DNA of 64,000 nt, from NCBI RefSeq assembly GCF_000737705.1, contig NZ_JPRH01000010.1, forward strand, positions 157,491 through 221,490, written 5' to 3'. The position numbers and the translations under genes were made by a program. Numbering within the stretch: the stretch's first letter is position 1; each line of letters opens with the position of its first letter. The notes beneath the pieces are model-generated. The model made no database searches, was not told the origin of the DNA, and saw only the letters and a program-made list of their open reading frames with translations. Positions 51,627-59,675 of this stretch are shown here, piece by piece. This stretch comes from Chryseobacterium soli (GTDB lineage Bacteria > Bacteroidota > Bacteroidia > Flavobacteriales > Weeksellaceae).

Positions 51627-51654
51627 AAAAAGCCTGCAATTAATTGCAGGCTTT
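51627..51654. terminator. Bidirectional terminator
   Basis: A perfect palindrome AAAAGCCTGCAATT/AATTGCAGGCTTTT between convergent genes, with A and T tracts on either side. Confidence 0.85.
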
Positions 51655-51661
51655 TCTATTT

Positions 51662-52300
51662 TTAAACGAATCCCATATGGGTAATATCTCCGTTTTTTTT
51701 CAGAACCATAAAGTAGATCGGAATCTCTGTCTCCAAAAAATGATTCTCAAAATTGATTTCATCACGATTATTGATGGCAATACTTTTTTCAATGGTTTCC
51801 GCAGTGTACCTTTCAAAATCAATTTTTAAAGTGACAATTACTGCTTCTTTTGCAGAGCAATTTTGCCCAAAATGAATAGTGTTATTCTTTATCATTATCA
51901 TTTCAGATCCTGGGTTTGCTTTCGTTCCAAAAGTAAATGCTTTAAGAAGCGCTTTCCCTTGTTCTGTTTCTAATCCCTTTTTAACCGTACGTTTTCCTCT
52001 TTCAGAAATAAGATCCAGGTTTTTAATCTCGGTCATTACTTTCGCAAACTGCTGATAGAGCAGGGGATCTCCTGCCTGCCTGATGTAGGCGTCAAGAGCT
52101 GTTCTTATCACTTTTCCGGTTTTAGAACAGTGTCCGAATTCAGAACTGTTCTGCCGTACTTTTTCGTACGCAGGGCTTTTTTTAAAAGCTGTTTTATTGA
52201 ACCCGCTTTTCTTCCTTACTACATTTTTTCCGTTCAGCTCATAAAAAACAAGACCTCCAACCGTTCCTTTTATTTTAATTAAACTTTCATATGTTGCCAT
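51662..52300 (-). CDS. Conserved hypothetical protein, DUF6266-like N-terminus
   Basis: A 212-residue cytosolic-looking protein with no signal peptide. The N-terminal third (IKGTVGGLVFYELNGKNVVR, then KKSPAYEKVRQNSSEFGHCS) resembles the DUF6266 pattern 'KGKxGNxxxYxxxGKxxxR ... TxxQxxxRxxF', a weak match made by eye. The C-terminal part is beta-rich. Role unknown. It is common as a lone gene in Chryseobacterium, from memory only. It is convergent with the surface lipoprotein gene. Confidence 0.6.
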   Translation of the reverse strand: MATYESLIKIKGTVGGLVFYELNGKNVVRKKSGFNKTAFKKSPAYEKVRQNSSEFGHCSKTGKVIRTALDAYIRQAGDPLLYQQFAKVMTEIKNLDLISERGKRTVKKGLETEQGKALLKAFTFGTKANPGSEMIMIKNNTIHFGQNCSAKEAVIVTLKIDFERYTAETIEKSIAINNRDEINFENHFLETEIPIYFMVLKKNGDITHMGFV

Positions 52301-52366
52301 ATCTTATAATAGGAATCAAATATAATGATAATTAAGAGAATACAAAATTTTAACATATATTTATCA

Positions 52367-52399
52367 TATAGTTGTAGTATAGCTAAAGTATAGTTATTA
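52367..52399. repeat. Three 11-bp direct repeats upstream of the NlpC/P60 gene
   Basis: TATAG occurs at 52367, 52378 and 52389, exactly 11 bp apart, in units TATAGTTGTAG, TATAGCTAAAG and TATAGTTATTA. The units lie about 11 bp upstream of a TATATTTG -7 box (52410-52417). This is helically phased and looks like an activator site; the LytTR protein encoded downstream is a candidate. Confidence 0.55.
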
Positions 52400-52409
52400 T
52401 ATAATTATG

Positions 52410-52417
52410 TATATTTG
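52410..52417 (+). promoter_or_regulatory. -7 element of the NlpC/P60-LytTR transcript
   Basis: TATATTTG matches TAnnTTTG. The -33 region falls inside the 11-bp repeats and has no TTTG, consistent with an activator-dependent promoter. The leader is about 30 nt. Confidence 0.5.
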
Positions 52418-52454
52418 TCATAATATAAGTTAGTTTAGTAAAAATCAGACAGAT

Positions 52455-53027
52455 ATGATACCTGGATTATTTGAGAAAAAAAATAGAATAAAGCAGTTTT
52501 GTGCTTTGCTGATTGCCTCTTCACTGATTGTTTCCTGTGGAAGTTCAAAAAATGTAGCTTCTAAGAAAAATACCAGCACAAAATCCGTTGCCAAAGCTGA
52601 AAATCTCAGAAAACTGGATTCAAAATTTGACGGTAAAGTTTCAAGATCAATTAATGATGTACTGAAAGATGCCGAAAAATATCTGGGAACTCCCTATAAA
52701 TTTGGTGGGAATACTTCTTCCGGTTTCGACTGCTCCGGTTTTACGGTAAAAGTTTTTGAAGAAAATGACTTTTCTCTGCCCAGAAGATCTTCTGATCAGG
52801 CCGAAGCAGGTAAAAATATTGATATTAAAGACGTAAAGCCTGGAGATCTGTTGTTTTTTGCTACAGCCGGAGGAAGCAGAGTTTCTCACGTAGGAATTGT
52901 ACATGATATCGGAAGTGATGGAGAAGTGAGATTCATCCATGCTTCTACTTCAAAAGGAGTAATGATTTCTTCCTTAAACGAAAAATATTGGAATAAGGCT
53001 TACCTGCATGCCCAAAGAGTTTTATAA
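52455..53027 (+). CDS. NlpC/P60 family peptidoglycan hydrolase lipoprotein
   Basis: A 190-residue C40-family cysteine peptidase. The lipoprotein signal ends IVSC (acylated C28). A Ser/Lys-rich linker leads to the catalytic domain (about 70-190): nucleophile C93 in SSGFDCSGF, H145 in RVSHVGIVHD and H162 in RFIHASTSKG. It likely cuts the D-Glu-mDAP bond of peptidoglycan stem peptides. A LytTR gene follows 21 bp downstream, suggesting shared control. Confidence 0.9.
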   Translation: MIPGLFEKKNRIKQFCALLIASSLIVSCGSSKNVASKKNTSTKSVAKAENLRKLDSKFDGKVSRSINDVLKDAEKYLGTPYKFGGNTSSGFDCSGFTVKVFEENDFSLPRRSSDQAEAGKNIDIKDVKPGDLLFFATAGGSRVSHVGIVHDIGSDGEVRFIHASTSKGVMISSLNEKYWNKAYLHAQRVL

Positions 53028-53048
53028 GGGTTTCAATCGATAATCCGA

Positions 53049-53375
53049 ATGGAAAATACTGCTTTTGCTTTTATCAAAACAGATAAAAAACTGGTTAAAT
53101 TATTCTTTAACGACATCACCGTAATTAAAGGGCTGGGAAATTATGTGGAAATTCATACCGTCCACGATAAGAAATACACCTACTACAAAAGCCTTAAAGA
53201 TCTCATTGAAAATCTTCCCAATGAATTTATGCGTATTCATAATTCTTATATTGTGAACCTCACGAACATTGAATATTTTGAGGATAATCATATCATCATA
53301 AAAGAGATGAAAATTACCGTTGCAAAAAGTTATCGCGAATGTCTTTCTAATACCCTTCAGAATAGAATGCTGTAA
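53049..53375 (+). CDS. Stand-alone LytTR DNA-binding protein
   Basis: A 108-residue protein consisting almost only of a LytTR domain (about 12-105). The beta-strand pattern is KLFFNDITVIKGLGNYVEIHT, with the conserved MRIHNSYIVNLTNIEYF core. There is no receiver or membrane domain, so it is not a classic response regulator. It may respond to partner proteins or act constitutively. It is cotranscribed with the NlpC/P60 gene; the phased TATAG repeats upstream are candidate binding sites. Confidence 0.87.
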   Translation: MENTAFAFIKTDKKLVKLFFNDITVIKGLGNYVEIHTVHDKKYTYYKSLKDLIENLPNEFMRIHNSYIVNLTNIEYFEDNHIIIKEMKITVAKSYRECLSNTLQNRML

Positions 53376-53482
53376 CCGTCCACATCAACAAACCAGCATA
53401 CTAAATAATACTTTCCACAACTTGCATAATAAAATTGCCGGCTTCTTTTATTCCTTTTACATTGCTTTAAAAATGAATTGCA

Positions 53483-53854
53483 ATGAACAAAGAAGAAGCT
53501 TTAGAGTACATTAAAATACATAACCTGATAGGAATTAAAGCAGGTTATGAACGCCAGAATTTTTTAGAAATATGGATGGTGGTAGTTCAAGACCGGATCT
53601 TTGCCCGTTCCTGGGGACTGGCGGAAAAGAGCTGGTATAATAGTTTTATCAAAAATCCGATAGGAGAGATTCAATGCGGGGATTTCCAATTTACCATTAA
53701 CGGATTTATTCCTCATGATAAAGATGAGCTGGCGGATGCAATCAATCAGGCATATTTAACAAAATATAATACTGGGCATAATAGTAAATATGCAAAAGGA
53801 ATCGTTACAGAAAAGCATATTGAAAAAACCATGGAATTTATCCTTTGTGAGTAA
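53483..53854 (+). CDS. DUF2255 family protein
   Basis: A 123-residue cytosolic protein with FLEIWMVVVQDRIFARSWGLAEKSWYNSF, the core typical of DUF2255, a small family related in fold to flavin-reductase/pyridoxamine-oxidase-like split barrels. Function unknown. It follows LytTR by about 110 bp. Confidence 0.7.
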   Translation: MNKEEALEYIKIHNLIGIKAGYERQNFLEIWMVVVQDRIFARSWGLAEKSWYNSFIKNPIGEIQCGDFQFTINGFIPHDKDELADAINQAYLTKYNTGHNSKYAKGIVTEKHIEKTMEFILCE

Positions 53855-53916
53855 AGAAATATGGTCATGATTCAGACAAAGAAAGAAGACGCTAGGAAAG
53901 AGGTTATTCCATCGAA

Positions 53917-53948
53917 TTTGTAGGTTAGACCAAACTTTTGTATTTTTG
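53917..53948 (+). promoter_or_regulatory. Promoter of dapD
   Basis: TTTG (53917-53920) and TATTTTTG (53941-53948) with a 20-bp spacer match the consensus fully. The leader is about 50 nt. Confidence 0.78.
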
Positions 53949-54004
53949 ATCCTTATAATAGAGTCATACTTTATACAGTAAAAATAATAAATTAAATAAG
54001 AAAT

Positions 54005-54817
54005 ATGTCATTACAACAAACTATTGAAAACATCTGGGATAATAGAGATTTATTGCAAAATGAAGACAGCAAAAAAGCCATCAGAGAAGTTGTTTCTTTA
54101 TTGGATTCCGGTGCACTTCGTGTTGCAGAACCTACAGAAAACGGATGGCAGGTAAATGAATGGGTGAAAAAAGCGGTAGTGATGTATTTTCCGATTCAAA
54201 AAATGGAAACCATTGAAGTGGGTCCGTTTGAATTTCATGATAAAATTCCATTGAAGAGAAACTATGCGGAAAAAGGAGTACGAGTGGTACCTCATGCAGT
54301 AGCTAGAGAAGGTTCTTTCATTGCTTCAGGGGTGATTTTAATGCCTTCATACGTTAATATCGGTGCTTATGTAGATTCTGGAACCATGGTTGATACATGG
54401 GCTACCGTAGGAAGTTGTGCACAGATCGGTAAAAACGTTCACCTAAGCGGTGGAGTGGGTATCGGTGGAGTATTGGAACCGTTACAGGCTGCTCCGGTTA
54501 TTATCGAAGACGACTGTTTCATCGGTTCAAGATGTATCGTTGTAGAAGGAGTGCATGTAGAAAGAGAAGCTGTTTTGGGAGCTAATGTTGTATTAACAGC
54601 CTCTACCAAAATCATTGATGTTACAGGTGATACGCCTATCGAAATCAAAGGAAGAGTTCCTGCCCGTTCAGTTGTAATTCCGGGAAGCTATACAAAACAA
54701 TATCCGGCTGGAGAATTTCAGGTTCCTTGCGCTTTGATCATTGGTCAGAGAAAAGAATCTACAGATAAGAAAACATCTCTTAATGATGCTTTAAGAGAAA
54801 ATAATGTAGCTGTCTAG
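54005..54817 (+). CDS. dapD: Tetrahydrodipicolinate N-succinyltransferase
   Basis: A 270-residue left-handed beta-helix acyltransferase of lysine and diaminopimelate biosynthesis. It succinylates tetrahydrodipicolinate using succinyl-CoA. Hexapeptide repeats run from about 100 to 225 (GSFIASGVILMPSYVNIGAY, VDTWATVGSCAQIGKNVHLS, EDDCFIGSRCIVVEG). The N-terminal helical domain is MSLQQTIENIWDNRDLL. It supplies mDAP for the peptidoglycan that the nearby NlpC/P60 enzyme would cut. Monocistronic, with a hairpin downstream. Confidence 0.95.
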   Translation: MSLQQTIENIWDNRDLLQNEDSKKAIREVVSLLDSGALRVAEPTENGWQVNEWVKKAVVMYFPIQKMETIEVGPFEFHDKIPLKRNYAEKGVRVVPHAVAREGSFIASGVILMPSYVNIGAYVDSGTMVDTWATVGSCAQIGKNVHLSGGVGIGGVLEPLQAAPVIIEDDCFIGSRCIVVEGVHVEREAVLGANVVLTASTKIIDVTGDTPIEIKGRVPARSVVIPGSYTKQYPAGEFQVPCALIIGQRKESTDKKTSLNDALRENNVAV

Positions 54818-54851
54818 TTTTTAAAACAGAAAGAACATTAAAAATAAATAC

Positions 54852-54890
54852 TATAAACCCTGAATATCTATTTAGGGTTTATATTTTGTA
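54852..54890 (+). terminator. Terminator of dapD
   Basis: TATAAACCCT (54852-54861) pairs with AGGGTTTATA (54874-54883), followed by a T-rich stretch. Confidence 0.7.
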
Positions 54891-54900
54891 ATATAATAAG

Positions 54901-54957
54901 AATCATCTGCGAGAGTTTACCATAATCATCTGTGCAAATCTGCGAAATCTGTGGTCA
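54901..54957. repeat. ATCTG(T/C)G intergenic repeat
   Basis: Inside the 340-bp gap before the glycosyltransferase gene, ATCATCTGCG and ATCATCTGTG are followed by near-tandem 9-bp units ATCTGTGCA, AATCTGCGA and AATCTGTGG. Such ATCTGCG-type runs are familiar between genes of Bacteroidota and other bacteria. No ORF or clear RNA structure is present. Confidence 0.5.
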
Positions 54958-55115
54958 AATAAAATAAATCACAATTTTTTAGATTGTTAAAAGATAACAG
55001 ATGGAAATAATAAAGATAATCCTCGTAACGCAGATAGGAAAGGTATTTTGATTCCTAGCTTTATACAAGAAGATTTAAAATAGAAAAAGCCAATGTAATA
55101 TACCAATAAAAATTG

Positions 55116-55123
55116 TACTTTTG
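55116..55123 (+). promoter_or_regulatory. -7 element of the glycosyltransferase gene
   Basis: TACTTTTG matches TAnnTTTG. It overlaps the TTG at 55113 where the longest frame opens, which supports using the ATG at 55158 as start. No -33 TTTG is seen. Confidence 0.5.
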
Positions 55124-55157
55124 GAGCATTCCAGCACATTCAAAAATAAACAAGATT

Positions 55158-56255
55158 ATGAAGATTGCCTTTGATGCAAAACGTTTTTTTTACAATACAT
55201 CCGGATTGGGCAATTATTCAAGAGACCTGGTAAGAATACTTTCTACATATTATCCTGAAAATGAATACCTCCTGCTGAACAAAAACAACTCTGAACGAGG
55301 AAAAGATATTCTGGAGAAACCCCATGTTTACTATATAGAAACATCAAAAGGAAATTTCTCCCGTCAGTTGAAAATGGGTAAAGATGCCCAGAAACAGCAT
55401 GCCGATATTTTTCATGGATTGTCCGGAGAATTACCGTTACGATGGGGGAAAGAACCCATTAAAAAAGTAGTGACTATTCATGACCTTATCTTTATGAGGT
55501 ATCCCCAGTATTACTCATTTTTTGACAAAAAAATACACCTTTGGAAATTTAAAAAAGCGGCAGCATCTGCGGACAAAATCATTGCGATTTCCGAGCAGAC
55601 AAAGCAAGATATTATCACTTATTTAAAAGTGCCGGAAAGCAAAATTGAAGTTATTTATCAAGGCTGCCACCAGGCTTTTAAAGAACAGCAGCCAGAAGAT
55701 TTTATAGAATATACAAAACAGAAATACCAGCTTCCTGAAAGATTTATTTTAAACGTAGGAACTATCGAAGAGCGGAAAAATCTCCTCAATATTGTAAAAG
55801 CAGTCAATGAAACAGAAATTCCTCTTGTGGTAGTCGGCAGAAAGACAAAATATTTCACAAAAATAGAGCAGTACCTCAAAAAAAGTAAGATGGAAAAGCA
55901 GGTCCACTTTCTTGAAGGTGTGACCATGGATGAACTTGCTGCCATCTATAAACTGGCCGATATCTTCGTATATCCAAGCTTCTTTGAAGGATTTGGAATT
56001 CCGGTGATAGAAGCTATTTTCTCAAAAACAGTGGCCGTTACCAGCAATACCAGCTGCCTGCCCGAAGCAGGGGGAAAAGATTCAGTATATATTGATCCTG
56101 CAAATTATCTAGATATTAAAGCTAAAATACAATTTCTATGGGATAGCGAATCCGAAAGAAAACGCCGTGCTGATAAGGGTTTTGAGTTTGTTCAGAAATT
56201 TAATGACCAGCCTATCGCTGCACAGCTGATGCATTTTTATCAAAAAATTATGTAA
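55158..56255 (+). CDS. Glycosyltransferase family 4 protein
   Basis: A 365-residue GT-B fold glycosyltransferase. The N-terminal opening is MKIAFDAKRFFYNTSGLGNYSRDLVR. The donor-binding half has ERFILNVGTIEERKNL and the GT4 E-x7-E region SFFEGFGIPVIEAI. It resembles mannosyl/glucosyltransferases of surface polysaccharide pathways; donor and acceptor are unknown. The start is the ATG at 55158. The upstream frame, from a TTG at 55113, overlaps the promoter. It ends 8 bp before the his promoter region. Confidence 0.88.
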   Translation: MKIAFDAKRFFYNTSGLGNYSRDLVRILSTYYPENEYLLLNKNNSERGKDILEKPHVYYIETSKGNFSRQLKMGKDAQKQHADIFHGLSGELPLRWGKEPIKKVVTIHDLIFMRYPQYYSFFDKKIHLWKFKKAAASADKIIAISEQTKQDIITYLKVPESKIEVIYQGCHQAFKEQQPEDFIEYTKQKYQLPERFILNVGTIEERKNLLNIVKAVNETEIPLVVVGRKTKYFTKIEQYLKKSKMEKQVHFLEGVTMDELAAIYKLADIFVYPSFFEGFGIPVIEAIFSKTVAVTSNTSCLPEAGGKDSVYIDPANYLDIKAKIQFLWDSESERKRRADKGFEFVQKFNDQPIAAQLMHFYQKIM

Positions 56256-56262
56256 AAAATAC

Positions 56263-56291
56263 TTTCAGTTTAAAAATAAATACTACATTTG
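56263..56291 (+). promoter_or_regulatory. Promoter of the his operon
   Basis: TTTC (56263-56266, three of four -33 bases) and TACATTTG (56284-56291) with a 17-bp spacer. Transcription would start near 56298, about 13 nt before the leader peptide ATG. Confidence 0.65.
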
Positions 56292-56310
56292 TACCACAAT
56301 TTTCAATACA

Positions 56311-56361
56311 ATGAAACCAAATTTTTTAACACTACATCATTATTATCATCATCTCTGCTAA
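56311..56361 (+). CDS. his operon leader peptide
   Basis: A 16-residue peptide, MKPNFLTLHHYYHHLC, with four histidine codons in a six-codon window (HHYYHH), then TAA at 56359-56361. It lies between the his promoter and the attenuator hairpin. Ribosome stalling at these His codons when His-tRNA is scarce is the expected sensor. It is too short to be found by normal gene callers. Confidence 0.9.
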   Translation: MKPNFLTLHHYYHHLC

Positions 56362-56438
56362 GACGGAATTGATTGATATTTACATGTGTTAAAATCAAAA
56401 ATAATTAAAAACCGTCTGAGTCAATAGACGGTTTTTTT
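56361..56438 (+). promoter_or_regulatory. his attenuator: anti-terminator arm and terminator
   Basis: The terminator stem pairs AAAAACCGTCT (56407-56417) with AGACGG plus Ts (56426-56438) around an 8-nt loop. An identical AGACGG sits at 56361-56366, overlapping the leader stop codon, and can instead pair with CCGTCT (56412-56417). A ribosome stalled on the His codons leaves the early AGACGG free, so the anti-terminator forms and the operon is expressed. A ribosome at the stop codon covers it, so the terminator forms. Confidence 0.85.
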
Positions 56439-56504
56439 GTTTCCAGGATTCTCCTTAGAAATTTCAATTAATCAGTTTTATTTACTCAGGCTAAAAAAAT
56501 AGAA

Positions 56505-57362
56505 ATGAGTAAATTAAAAATTGCAATTCAAAAAAGTGGCCGTCTGTACGACGAATCCTTACAACTGCTGAAAGACTGCGGAATTTTTGTCAACAACGGA
56601 AAAGACCAGCTTAAAGTGTCTGTAGATAATTTCCCAATGGAAATCATGTACCTGCGGAATTCTGATATTCCTCAATATCTCGAAGATGGAGTGGTAGACA
56701 TCGCTGTCGTAGGTGAAAATCTACTGACTGAAAAACAGAAAAATATTCAGATTGTACAATATCTGGGGTTCTCCAAATGCCGTGTTTCTCTTGCTGTTCC
56801 AAAAGAAATTGAAACCGATAGCCTTTCCTATTTCCAGGGCAAAAAGATTGCTACTTCATACCCTAATACCTTACAAAATTTCCTGAAATCAAACGACATT
56901 GCAGCCGATATACACGTTATTTCCGGTTCCGTGGAAATAGCGCCGAATATAGGACTGGCAGATGGAATCTGTGATATTGTGAGCTCCGGAAGTACCTTAT
57001 TTAAAAACGGATTAAGAGAAACGGTTACCCTGCTGAAATCAGAAGCCGTTTTAGCTAAAACCCCACAGTTAAGCCAGGAAAAAAATGCCATTCTTGAAAA
57101 ATTTCTATTCAGAATCAAGTCTGTGCTCAAAGCTAAAAAATCAAAATATATTCTGATGAATGTTCCTAATGAGAAGATCGCTGAAATTTCGAATGTACTT
57201 CCGGTTTTGAAAAGTCCTACCGTCATTCCGTTAGCAGAAAAGGATTGGAGCAGTATTCATTCCGTGATTGATGAAGAGCGTTTTTGGGACGTGATTGACG
57301 AACTAAAGGCCAATGGCGCACAAGATATTTTAATTATTCCAATCGATAAAATGGTTATTTAA
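56505..57362 (+). CDS. hisG: ATP phosphoribosyltransferase
   Basis: A 285-residue long-form HisG that commits PRPP and ATP to histidine synthesis. The catalytic lobes (about 1-210) show LKIAIQKSGRL and VDIAVVGENLL, with GLADGICDIVSSGSTL (PRPP site). The C-terminal ACT-like regulatory domain (about 215-285) mediates histidine feedback, so no HisZ is needed. First gene of the his operon, about 65 bp after the attenuator. Confidence 0.95.
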   Translation: MSKLKIAIQKSGRLYDESLQLLKDCGIFVNNGKDQLKVSVDNFPMEIMYLRNSDIPQYLEDGVVDIAVVGENLLTEKQKNIQIVQYLGFSKCRVSLAVPKEIETDSLSYFQGKKIATSYPNTLQNFLKSNDIAADIHVISGSVEIAPNIGLADGICDIVSSGSTLFKNGLRETVTLLKSEAVLAKTPQLSQEKNAILEKFLFRIKSVLKAKKSKYILMNVPNEKIAEISNVLPVLKSPTVIPLAEKDWSSIHSVIDEERFWDVIDELKANGAQDILIIPIDKMVI

Positions 57363-57364
57363 AC

Positions 57365-58639
57365 ATGAAAATATACAGATATCCCTCAAAAAACAATTGG
57401 CAGGAAATGGTAGAACGTCCTGTTTTTAAGAGAGAAGAAATTTCAGAAACGATCGCTGCTATTTTTAATGAAGTGACAGAGAAAAAAGATCAGGCACTGT
57501 TTAGTTTTAATGAAAAATTTGATGGTGTACGTCTTGAAAGTATCACCGTTACAGAAGCGGAAATCAAAAAAGCAGAAGATATAATTTCCGAAGAATTGAA
57601 GCAGGCAATCCGTCAGGCCAAAGAAAATATTTCAAAATTTCATGCCGCTCAGCAATCAGCAATTGAAAAAATTGAGACTACAGCTGGGGTAACCTGTTGG
57701 AGAGAAACCCGCGCTATAGAAAAGGTAGGGATTTATATTCCGGGAGGAACGGCTCCTTTATTTTCTACTGTTTTAATGCTTGCCATACCCGCTCAATTGG
57801 CAGGCTGCAAAGAAATTATTTTGTGTACACCGCCGGATAAAGATGGAAATGTACACCCTGCTATTCTCTATGCTGCCCGGCTTTGCGGAGTTTCCAGACT
57901 ATTTAAAGTTGGCGGAGCTCAGGCAATTGCAGCCATGACATTAGGCACGGAAAGTATCCCGCAAGTGTATAAGATTTTCGGCCCAGGGAACCAGTTTGTG
58001 GTTGCAGCCAAAGAATATGCTCAGCGTTATGGAGTCGCAATTGATATGCCTGCGGGTCCTAGTGAAGTATTGGTTATTGCCGATCAGCAGGCGGTTCCTG
58101 CATTTTGTGCAGCAGATTTACTTTCACAGGCGGAACACGGGAGTGACAGTCAGGTTGTTTTTATTGCCACTGATCTTACAGTTTTTAGCGAAACGATTGC
58201 AGCCGTTGAAGAACAGGTTCTACAGCTTCCCAGAAATGAATTGGCAAAAAACGCATTGGAAAACAGTTATTGTATTCTGCTTAATACTATTGAAGAAGCC
58301 TTTGAATTCAGTAATCTGTATGCTCCTGAACACCTTATTCTTGCAATAGATAATTTTGAAAAATACCTTCCATTTATCCAAAACGCCGGCTCTGTTTTTC
58401 TTGGAAATTATTCATGCGAAAGTGCCGGTGATTATGCCAGTGGAACCAATCACACACTTCCTACTAACGGCTTTGCAAAAAATTACAGTGGAGTTTCATT
58501 GGATAGTTTTGTGAAAAAAATTACTTTCCAGCATCTTTCAAAAGAAGGACTGGAAAATTTAGGAAATACCATAGAAATCATGGCGGAAGAAGAAGGACTA
58601 TTTGCTCATAAAAATGCAGTAACGATACGATTAAAATAA
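57365..58639 (+). CDS. hisD: Histidinol dehydrogenase
   Basis: A 424-residue Zn- and NAD-dependent enzyme that oxidises L-histidinol to histidine in two steps. Motifs are YIPGGTAPLFSTVLMLAIPA, VGGAQAIAAMTLGTESIPQV, KIFGPGNQFV, DMPAGPSEVLVIAD and LLSQAEHGSDSQV (Zn site). The length is normal. It starts 2 bp after hisG. Confidence 0.95.
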   Translation: MKIYRYPSKNNWQEMVERPVFKREEISETIAAIFNEVTEKKDQALFSFNEKFDGVRLESITVTEAEIKKAEDIISEELKQAIRQAKENISKFHAAQQSAIEKIETTAGVTCWRETRAIEKVGIYIPGGTAPLFSTVLMLAIPAQLAGCKEIILCTPPDKDGNVHPAILYAARLCGVSRLFKVGGAQAIAAMTLGTESIPQVYKIFGPGNQFVVAAKEYAQRYGVAIDMPAGPSEVLVIADQQAVPAFCAADLLSQAEHGSDSQVVFIATDLTVFSETIAAVEEQVLQLPRNELAKNALENSYCILLNTIEEAFEFSNLYAPEHLILAIDNFEKYLPFIQNAGSVFLGNYSCESAGDYASGTNHTLPTNGFAKNYSGVSLDSFVKKITFQHLSKEGLENLGNTIEIMAEEEGLFAHKNAVTIRLK

Positions 58640-58643
58640 TACA

Positions 58644-59675
58644 ATGAAACAATTTACACTCAATAATATAGTTAGAAAGAACATTCTAGAATTACAGCCT
58701 TACATCAGTTTCAGGGATCATAATGAATTCAATGCTCCGGTTCTGCTGGATGCGAATGAAAGTCCTTTCGGAACATTCAACCGGTACCCGGATTCTACTC
58801 AGAAAAAGCTTAAAAAACGATTGGCAGAATTAAAAAAAATCTCAACAAACCAGATTGCGTTGGGGAACGGAAGCGATGAATTGATTGATCTGATCATTAA
58901 AGTTTTCTGTGAACCTAAAAAAGATGCAATCCTGATGATGAATCCTTCTTTTGCGATGTATGGTTTTTATGCTTCCATTAATGAAAATAAGGTAGTAAAA
59001 CTCAATTTAGATAGGAATTTTGAAATCGTGAAAGATGATTTTCTAAAGATCACCAAAGAGAATGATATAAAGATTTTCTTTCTGTGCTCTCCCAATAATC
59101 CTACCGGAAACAGTATCGAAGATATTGAATTCTACCTTCAGAATTTTAATGGAATTGTAGTGGTTGATGAAGCCTATATTGAGTTTTCAGGAAAAAGATC
59201 AAGTCTGGAATTCCTTAACACATATCCTAATTTAATTGTTCTCCAGACATTTTCTAAAGCATGGGGAATAGCAGGAGCCAGAGTTGGAGTAGCGTATGCT
59301 TCAGAAGAGATTATCAGCTTTATTAATACCGTAAAAGCTCCTTACAATGTCAACTCCTTAAGCCAGGAATTGATTTTGAAACATCTCAACGAAGATCTTG
59401 TGGTAGAACAAAATGTAGCGAACATCTTACATGAAAAAGAATGGCTTGGGGAGGAATTTCAGCATATACCATGTATTGCAAAAGTATTTCCTACAGACGC
59501 CAATTTCTTTTTGATTGAATTTCTGCATATTGAAAAAGTATATCAACAACTGCTGGAAGAAGAGATTCTTACAAGCAAAAGAGCACCTGCCATTCCGGAT
59601 TGTATCAGAATTAATATCGGAACGCGTCAAGAAAATGAAAAGTTAATCCGAGTTTTAAAAAACATAACCCTATGA
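58644..59675 (+). CDS. hisC: Histidinol-phosphate aminotransferase
   Basis: A 343-residue class-I PLP aminotransferase that converts imidazole-acetol phosphate to histidinol phosphate. Motifs are LLDANESPFGTFNRYPD, LGNGSDELIDLIIKVF, SPNNPTGN, VVDEAYIEFSG and LQTFSKAWGIAGARVG (PLP lysine in FSKAW). The stop overlaps the hisB ATG (ATGA), suggesting coupling. Confidence 0.94.
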   Translation: MKQFTLNNIVRKNILELQPYISFRDHNEFNAPVLLDANESPFGTFNRYPDSTQKKLKKRLAELKKISTNQIALGNGSDELIDLIIKVFCEPKKDAILMMNPSFAMYGFYASINENKVVKLNLDRNFEIVKDDFLKITKENDIKIFFLCSPNNPTGNSIEDIEFYLQNFNGIVVVDEAYIEFSGKRSSLEFLNTYPNLIVLQTFSKAWGIAGARVGVAYASEEIISFINTVKAPYNVNSLSQELILKHLNEDLVVEQNVANILHEKEWLGEEFQHIPCIAKVFPTDANFFLIEFLHIEKVYQQLLEEEILTSKRAPAIPDCIRINIGTRQENEKLIRVLKNITL

